From: Labyrinthula sp. Ha
Taxonomy: Eukaryota; Sar; Bigyra; Labyrinthulida; Labyrinthulaceae
Length of the DNA: 64,000 nt
Assembly (NCBI GenBank): GCA_015227615.1
Contig: JAALGZ010000009.1
Coordinates: 1,116,001-1,180,000, forward strand
Direction of reading: 5' to 3'
This document shows, in pieces, positions 55,480 through 64,000 of this stretch. Both the position numbers and the translations under genes were made by a program. Position 1 is the first letter of the stretch. Each line of letters opens with the position of its first letter. The notes under the pieces are model-generated. The model had not been told where the DNA came from. It did no database searches and was given only the letters and a program-made list of their open reading frames with translations.

Positions 55480-56280
55480 TTTTTATTTAGGACACAAAAA
55501 CTTTTAAATATCTTGGAGTTAGGCTTGAACTTTGTGCGACTGGAGGCAAAGATTCTAAGCCCTTTCCTAGATATCGCGAAGCAGAAAATGTACAATATAG
55601 ATTGAAAGAGATCTTAAAGGATATAAGAATATCCCGAAAGATAAAGACATCATTTCACCTCTGCTTCGCTGAAAGATTTAAATCGGCTGCGAGTTCTGGA
55701 ACAAGCAAGATAAGGATAAAAGGAAATACATGCACCAACTACCCAGAAGTGGTAAACATTCTCTCACAATTCTCAATTCAGCTAATCCTATGAAGCCGCT
55801 ACAGCAAACTAGGAACATCAGTATAAGCGAATTGATTTCTTTGGAAAGAACAGAGAAAGTTCTTTAGAACTGCATCCACAAACTTTTCTTACCCGCAGTA
55901 GATACAGAAGAACTCACTTCAGCATCCCAACAAATAGACGCGCATCACTTGTCTTCAAACCGAACTTTGGGAATGACCTCAACACCAACTTAAATAATGA
56001 CATCACTGTCTGAAACCTGTCATGGGCCCATGAATCATAGTCTCTCAGTTAATCACGAGTCTCAAAGATGTGAACAAGACTGCTAACTACAAACTCCTCC
56101 TTCATCCCCCCCCCCACCTTCTCCCACACTTGAACAAGACCCTGAAGTGCACAGCCTCAACACGAAATGGGATCTGCTCCTCATCGAAGAGGCATTAGCT
56201 ACCCAACCAAAGAACCCTCTAAGATTGCTTGACGTCTCCTCAAACTGCTTTGAACTTCTTTCTGCGCTGTAACCTCCCTT
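55480..56280 (+). mobile_element. 5'-truncated LINE fragment (RT thumb and 3' region)
   Basis: It opens with DTKTFKYLGVRLELCATGG, where KYLGV is the typical motif just behind the LINE polymerase domain. Helical text follows (QYRLKEILKDIRISRKIK), and the frame closes at 55793. The next 480 bp are C-rich on the plus strand (a run of C near 56107, then CACCTTCTCCCACACT), like the C-terminal part of the 4.7-8.7 kb LINE (CCTTCTCCCACCACACC near 8107). It is therefore probably a related but not identical family, truncated at the 5' end as LINE copies usually are. Confidence 0.5.
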
Positions 56281-59200
56281 CTAGGCCCTAACTTATATAT
56301 GCACATATCTCTATAGTAACTTGAAGTCATACATCAACTTAGAAATAAATAGAAAACACCTTCAGTGCAAGCTCAAACTCAATCTTCATACATATATATT
56401 TTTTCAATTGTTTCTGTCTTGAATCAATATGCGTTATTGAGAAAAGTTATATGCTTTTTTTCTTGTCAAAGTAAAAAGACTCATGTGGAATTATTCTTGC
56501 TTAAGAACTTGTTGACCACTCGATGTCGCTATTATGAATTATGTCACCATCTTACTCGCCCTCTAATCCCGATTTTTCGTTGGAACCACTGAGTGTAGAG
56601 TTGTGTTTTTTTTTGGTATCAAGATATTCTATTCTTAATACATCAATACCTAACTAAATCAAACTGTTCTGCTAAAATGATATTTTTTTGCACATTTACT
56701 ATTACCTCATCCTCTCAAATGATTACATATTGTCTTCTAAGTGCTTCTATTGATGTCCTTACATCTTATTCTTTCCTTCTTATCCTCTTATTAATCTTGT
56801 TCACAATCTTATGCAAGGGAAATATTTATTTCTTGCTCAACAACTATCAGCAGGGCACCATATTTAAGCCGAGCCAGATTTTGTATTCAATCTTCTACGA
56901 TTTCTGGAGCTGACTTAATTGAATTTATTATTTTGACCAATTTCTCACCCAAAGATTATACTGGAATAACACAATCTAGATCGAGTTACCCAAACAGCTC
57001 GTACTAATCATCGGGTGTAGTAAATCAAGTATAAGGTAGCTAGTGTGAGCTTGATAATTAGAAAGTATCAATCCAGAAGAATAGAGCATTAGTACCCTCT
57101 CTACGAAATGCAGGTATATTGATACTCGCACGACCACACCCCTGTCTTAAAATTTGACCTTACTGAAATTATGCTATTTACGTAACACATACACAAAATT
57201 CTTTAAATTTCTGGGAAGATACCGTTGTCAAATATATAGTCGCGCTTGACAACTACTTTAGTTATTTGTGAGTTATCTGGATTATTTAATATTTCCTACT
57301 GGGAACTGAGTTACCCGAATCCGGTCTTTCTTCCTGACCGTAATTAATAAGTGAGCCATATGCTTCACTAATTTGATAAAGGTGCACTAGTTTTAGGTAT
57401 TCTGGCGTTAAGACAGCAATATGATACTGGAAGATTAGCTTTGAACCGTTGAAATAAACCCCTTGGTCTTTGCATACTCGATCTTTCAAACAATACTCGC
57501 GGTATTTTTTATTCCACATTGGTTGTATACAGTACTGGCCATGGATCACATCATTTGTAGACATGAACAAATTTATACTTAATCGATCTCCTTTTCCTGT
57601 TCACAAGAGCAATATGCAGAATGAAAAGACATGGCTACCTTGGAGAAAGTTATTGCAGGGATGATGTTTTCTTATTCGCTACCAAATATTCGCCAAATGA
57701 GGGTCATATTATTCCCAAAAATTTTCAAAAGGGTTTTCATTATCTAGTTGTGACAAATGCCCCATACAGAATTTAGAGCTTCACTATTACTTCTAGTCAT
57801 ATAAAGAAAAAGTACCTAAAAATGTAATCTTTGTGTTTCTGAACAGAAGCTGAAAGCTAAGAGTGATACTTAGTGGAAGCATAATCTAGTGGCCATCTGA
57901 AAACAAGCCACCTTTCCAAAAAATAGGTCTCTAATAACTCCGAGATGTTCGCTTAGCGATTCTAGACGTTATTTTCCTAGACCAAATAGTATAAAACTGG
58001 AAACTTATTCTTAGATGTGTTATGCAAGACTGTACACCCCAAGAGAGCGTTTTTAATATACCATGCATAAGGTTAAGGAGGCTAGGATCTTAATCATGTA
58101 TTGAGGCTTATGTAACATTTTTAAGACATTAATTAATGCAAGGAGGTGTATAGATTATGAATGTTTCCAGTGAATAGTTCTGCTCACGTATTAATCGATA
58201 TACTATTGAGAGTTATCTGTATTTTTTGAAATTGTTTTGTCAAACTAATTTAACTGCAATAATAACCCTGGGCTCACTCACCTTAAAAAAATTTACATAG
58301 GGATCACATTCTCAAATACTAAATTTTCAAAAAAAACCTCGAGAAAGCTATTCACAATGTCTATGAAACTTTGTATCCCTCGTATATTTGTCATAGAAAA
58401 AAAAGGGAGTTTTTCATAATGGGTGCGAATTTTCTGGAAACCGAATTAGTTAATGAAGAGAGCCTAAGTAATTGCTCTAAACAAGAATGGGATCTCGTAC
58501 AAAAAAAAAACAATAAGCAGGTCTGGACTGAGAAATACATAGAGAGGAGTACAAACGAGATGCCTTCTCACAGAGCTTTGAAAATAGATATGATTGGTAT
58601 ACTCTCCTAAAACATTTACATGGAAACGTCTTTACCATTTTGCAACCCGGAATTAAAACCTGCTAAGGCTAAAATTTTGGTGAAGAATACAGACATCTCT
58701 ATTTAGCCAAAATATTCTAGAATGTTAAAATGCTCTGAAGCTTAAGCTAGAGTATTTAAAAAATGTTGGAACACAATGTTTATGTACAGAAAAATCACTA
58801 GATTTCTCAGATTGCAAGACTAAATGATGAAAAATAAAAAAACTAAGCTCAGAATATGTTAAAAAAAATTGAGAGACACGTACTGGATGGTTTTCTTCAT
58901 ATATATACGGCCTGGAACATATCATACTGAATCTGATTAAAATTATTAAATAGAAACAAAAACTCTGGAAATAGGAAAGACATGAATATTAGCTGACCTA
59001 TATTTTGAGCTCAAGCTTCATAGCAATGATATATAGCGTCGGAGGGTATAATATATTGCAGAATAGTTAGAGTTTTGTAGAAGTATAATCAACCAAAGAA
59101 ATCTCTTACGCTAACAGAAACGCTACAACAGTGTTTGAAAACAGTTCCACGTCATCCTGGAGAAATAATCCATAAATATTCATGCTAAATATAAGTCCTT

Positions 59201-62200
59201 TCAGTCACACCTAGTACTACACCATCTATATTCTTAGTTGCGCTAAACCCCAATTTATTGGTTATGCAGAAGCAAATCATTACATATGACCTTTTTTCAT
59301 TTAATTTATATTGAATATAAGATGAAGAAATGTACATAATATAGACTGGTTCAAATTTGAAACCAGAACAAAGTAAGAACAACAACTGTAAGAATAAATC
59401 ACTGCGGTGATGAGGAAGTCACTCTCTCTATCTATAAATATGCATGATACTAAGTCTAAGAATATATTAGTATTTGCCTAGTCAACAATAATTTTAACGT
59501 GTTTGGCGTTGTAGCATATATGCCTAATGAGAGAGTTTTCTCCAGAAGAACCCAATCCATATCTATTGAGAAAATTCTTTAGTTGAAGGCTTTTTCAAAA
59601 ATTATTCATTTTCTCCAGAGAACAGATAGGACAAAATTTATTAAAAACCTTCTCAAAAAAAACTTTTTACCTTTTTAAACATACTTAAAATTTAATGTGA
59701 GTATTCTTTCACCAAACTAGAAAATACTTTGGAAAGAGACACTTGCCAATGGGTTGAGTAAATTTCCCTCTCATATATTCAAAACGTTAGCTCTTTATAT
59801 TCATCATTAACAAAAGAGATCTATACGTAATTTTTTTCTAAATGTTTTTTATCTATGAAATGTATGAATAAAATTCATATATGTATATATGTATACATAT
59901 ATATTTATATATACTTAAGCTCTAGTTTGATCCAATTTAATCTGATATTGCAGCACCTAATGATAATCTTCAGGAATTTTTTCTTCGTGAAATCCATGAA
60001 TACTAGCAAGGCTAAGAATTCTCTGTTGAAGTGAAACTGAATAATTTGCTATTATACAAAAAAATTCAAAGAATACTGTTAAAGCTTGTTTCCATTTTTT
60101 TCTAATGTATATTTATCATTTTTTTGATGTATCAAAGCAAATGAAGGTATCGTTCCACGCAAAACTAAAAAAATATTATCAATAAAAATTTTTTATTCAA
60201 CTATTAATTTATTATAACTTCTTGTATTTGTTTCGAGATTCATATATGATCTATAGATTAAGTACTGCGTTTTAATTTATATATAAATATGTAATTCTTT
60301 TTCACAAAGAAATCCTAGGGGCAGGCCATCGCTTTTCAAGGAAATTTCTTAGTATTTTTTATCTTAATAATATGTACCGTGCTTATTCAGTAGATAGAGA
60401 TTGTGGAATTACTACATTTCTCTTAGAAATCTAGATTGAGTTTAAATATTATTTACAAACTACCCACTAATTAGACACTTCCGGTAGAGTTCTTATATCC
60501 ATCTTTTCCCATGATGAGATATTATTATTGAAGAGACCAATATAACAGATGTGCGGATATTTATTCAGTTCTAATTAAGAATTCTATGGCAAGATGGAAT
60601 ATATTTATCAGTAATCTTTGTACTTTAACTTTTTGTCCTGCAGGAAGGAGTCAGGATTCCCATCGCTAAGCTAACAATTATTGACTACAACCAAAACCAT
60701 ATACATAGCACACATATGATCCTCAGTTGCAATAATTACCGTTTACAATCTGCAAGAATAATTTTTCTTATACTGGACAAAGTTGATTATTTGGATTAGT
60801 AGGCGATTTATAAAAGTTGATATTAAGTTTTACCACCTTGTATAAGTAACCTCCTTTGCACCCGAACCTGGTAACATATCCTAATCATCTGTCACTTATT
60901 CGTAATAAATTTAGCAAAAGGAATTTGAAAAAAGTATCCCCAAAGGATTTAATATTTAAAATCCAGGTTAGTAGCTCATAAATATTATATGAAACTGGTA
61001 TCAGCTTACTATTGGGATTTGAAAAGGTTTTAGAATTTACATTTCTGTGTTTACACAAGCAGCGTTTCGATGTATTTAATACTTGTTATCAGCATAACAA
61101 ATTATATAAAAAATTCAGAATACAAAGTGTTTTCGTTAGAGTTTTAAAGGTAAAACTATTGAATTGGTTTTTTTACGGATAATAACAGGAAGAAAACAAC
61201 GAACATTAACTTATTTTATAATATCCCACCTTTTGTGCATAGTTGTGTTACTGAATCCATAGAGGGTTGCATTGCGGCTATGACACCGGTAGGATCAGGT
61301 AACAATTGAATTAAAGAGATAGCATTATCTTGGTAATGATAAAACCATTGTTCGAAAAATGAAAGTATTTAAGCAGGGATATTTTATTTACACTGAGCTC
61401 TGATCTTGCCTCGTTTCAAATGTTCATAACACTGGGTTATTAAGAATATATTTTTCATTAGTTTCAATTGTAAGCACTTTGAATATGATTATATACAATT
61501 TTTATTATTACTTTCAAGTCCACATGTATTCTTTAGAGTGTAATAATATTCTGAAATAATCACTCGGTTTTCTTCCTAAACAGATTTTACTTTAGTGACT
61601 CTGCAAAGGATGTAGACTATAATATAAGGGAGATAATATTAACATCTCTGCTTAGCTAACCCGAAGGTCCTAATTAGCAGCCATTGCTATTGCAACTGAT
61701 TAATCAAGAACTCTTTATCTCCTGACTGTAGAATCAGACTTTATTCAGGCAATTAGTTTATAGAAAAAAATGCTCATATCTCAGGAATATTATTAGGGTG
61801 AACATGGCCTTAACTTGCTTTTTCCTTTGCATATTGAATTTCTGAAATAAATTAAATGTATAGTTTTTGCTTACATTTAGTTTTTTATATTCCAAGTATC
61901 TATTTAATCGTTTTATATCAAATCGATGTTGGTACTGCTTCTATTAATCTTCTAAGCTTTACTCAAGTTCCTACAACTATTCTTAGGCTCATATAGAATA
62001 TAGGTTGCTTGAAAGGGCGGTGTCTATGCCCAATCTAAAATTTAACTAGGAATGTTAGTGTTATTCTAAATAACATAATCATGTTTTACTGTCTTATGAG
62101 TATGGCCACATTCAATAATTAGGCTGGTACATATTTTTAATCAAAAACATCTGGGCTATATCTATCATAAGGATAGTATGATAACTAATTTGGATCTATA

Positions 62201-64000
62201 ACACCGGGACACATATTTTGCAATGTGAAAATACCAATGTATAAAGCTTGTTATAATCACAAGCACATCACTTTTAAGTTTCGTATAAATAATAGCTGTT
62301 TCATAACTTAAGAGATCTCTCAAATTCTAATAATCTAAAACTGGGCCAAACACTTTTTTAATCTCTCAGTTATGGAAATGATTCACCTTTTATGTATTGG
62401 GCACCAAAGTGGTATCATTAGCTCAAAAATGTCATTTAAGATAAAATGTAACCATACTCTTAGGTACATAGCTAACAAACTCAACTCTTCTTTATAATTC
62501 AAATAATCATTTCACAAACCTTGCAGTTTATTGTCATCAGATTTGGAACGCCTTGGTGGCATATTTAGTATTCCTACCTAGTAGTGAAGTTTTATCAATG
62601 GGTTGGCATACCCGAGTCTTAAATTTATTTTAGTATTTTCTCAAAAACTCTGAAATTAACTATTATAATAAATACATTTTCTTAACAACAATCAAAATGC
62701 AGAGGGTTTCTCTTCTCTATATCCAAGAAATTTATCAAATAACTCATTACTATGTAAATGTAAAAATACTTAATAATATGTTTTAATTGTTTATTATGGC
62801 TTTGATCTCGATCGGGACTTTGTAAATTTGTTTCAATGTATAAAATACTTTGTTCAATCAAAAAGATAGTATTTAAACTATAATTGTTTTATTTGAATAC
62901 TAGCTAAGTTTTTTCTCGTAATCTTCTTTTTATCTATTTTGAAATTCATTGAGAACCTGATGCAAATTTCGAGTTTAATTGCTTTAATGCCTAGATTATT
63001 AAATATAATTTTTTTTCAACTCTCTTAAGGTGCTATGGAACTTAATCGTATTCTTATATATATGTGGTTAATGTAAGGGTTCTTTCATTTCTCTGATTTC
63101 TTGCCAAGATTTGAATTAATATATTGGCCCTAAGGTAACGATAACTGAAATCACAAGTGTTAATACATTATGTCTTAATATAGCATAATTTGATATATCC
63201 AGAATTGCAGATGATCTTACATCATAGATTAACTATAAATAACTTTATTTAGAAAGCTTAAAGTTATTTGTTTCATCAGAGTTTATATTGAGACTACTGC
63301 TTCTTATTTGGAACGAAAAAAGCCAGTAGTAAATTAGCTGCCATAAAAATATATCTCTTGTCCAATGATCCAAAATTTTAGTTCAAAGAAAGATGAAAAA
63401 AAGCTGTAACTCATTTATTATAGGTTTTAATCGAAAAATATTTCAATCTGCCAAGTAGTTTATAATCATCTTATTCAAGAAACATAAACCATTGAAGGCA
63501 TATATAGAAAAGATGGCCTCATGTTTTTTCAAGAAAAACAAAACAAAATATAAATATTCCAAGGTATGTGCTCTTAAGCTTTAAGATATTATTGGTCTAG
63601 ATTATGTTCGCATTATCACAGTTTATTATAGAATGACGATATTAAATGATAGTTTAGTATCTTTCAATAACTATGAACAAATCTTAGTATTTGAAAGTTT
63701 TCAGTTGTCAATTAAAAACATTTTTTAATAATACGTTAAATTATATAAAACGAAAATATCACTTAGAAAATTATAGACAAAGGCCTGGCTGTATAGTCAA
63801 GCTGGAAATAAAATGAAGAGTTCATGACTGGTTTGTAATGTTATTGCTTTCTGTCGCAAAAAATATACATAAGCTTAGGAATTTCACGTACAAATATGCT
63901 ATCCACCATAACTACAAACTATGAGCTATATATCATTCAAATTCGACAATTTGTTCTATGGCTTAAAGAAAGTAAAGTCATAAACGTAAGAAAAACCATG
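56281..64000. other. Large AT-rich desert to the right edge
   Basis: About 7.7 kb with no named gene. Two open frames are slightly protein-like: minus 57286-57570 (94 codons) and the plus-strand ATG frame 58420-58610 (63 codons), neither with a family match. An AT-rich palindromic tract lies at 59875-59924. Confidence 0.4.
59875..59924. repeat. AT-rich simple repeat
   Basis: Alternating TA and GTATA words (ATATGTATATATGTATACAT) form a near-palindromic low-complexity tract. Confidence 0.7.

Noticed and set aside
1-64000. tRNA, rRNA, snRNA genes and CRISPR arrays
   Set aside because: I looked for A- and B-box words, snRNA core words and spaced direct repeats by eye and found none I could support; a covariance-model scan would be needed to be sure.

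Overview
The window reads as nuclear DNA of an AT-rich, flagellate or centriole-bearing protist. The evidence is eukaryote-specific genes (ribosomal protein eS25, cytochrome c, a calmodulin-dependent-type kinase, ceramide synthase, epsilon-tubulin and a gamma-tubulin complex protein), spliceosomal-type GT...AG introns, and TAA, TAG and TGA all used as stops. Cytochrome c keeps the normal CxxCH haem motif, which argues against Euglenozoa. I cannot name the lineage. Ten introns can be placed by protein homology and all are 27 to 32 nt long, which is the most striking general property of this DNA.

Layout. 1-2200: the 5' part of a gamma-tubulin complex (GCP) gene, minus strand, running off the left edge. 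4.73-8.75 kb: a nearly full-length but dead non-LTR retrotransposon (LINE) with endonuclease and reverse transcriptase domains, a structured 3' UTR and an AATCT tail. 11.4-13.7 kb: a ceramide synthase facing an orphan membrane protein. 22.7-26.8 kb: a compact island with an Arg/Tyr-rich plus acidic protein, a CaMK-like kinase, an organelle-like seryl-tRNA synthetase and eS25, with divergent pairs separated by about 100 bp. 32.9-36.6 kb: a second island with cytochrome c, an epsilon-tubulin gene cut by seven tiny introns, and an MFS (Spinster-like) transporter with two. 51.8-55.2 kb: a third island with a small LRR protein, LipB octanoyltransferase and another orphan membrane protein, followed by a LINE 3' fragment.

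Between the islands lie AT-rich deserts of 2.5 to 15 kb (2.2-4.7, 8.7-11.4, 13.7-22.7, 26.8-32.9, 36.6-51.8, 56.3-64 kb). They hold no gene I can name. They do hold decayed LINE-like pieces, a dispersed repeat family seen at about 21.1, 28.3, 40.9 and 51.4 kb, and two clusters of protein-like but unidentified open segments (18.5-20.0 and 42.4-43.6 kb).

How the genes relate: two products belong to the microtubule-organising and basal-body apparatus (GCP-like protein and epsilon-tubulin), three to organelle energy and protein metabolism (cytochrome c, LipB, SerRS), and one to sphingolipid synthesis. They do not form an operon or an evident pathway cluster. All calls are from reading the sequence and recalled family motifs; no database search was run.
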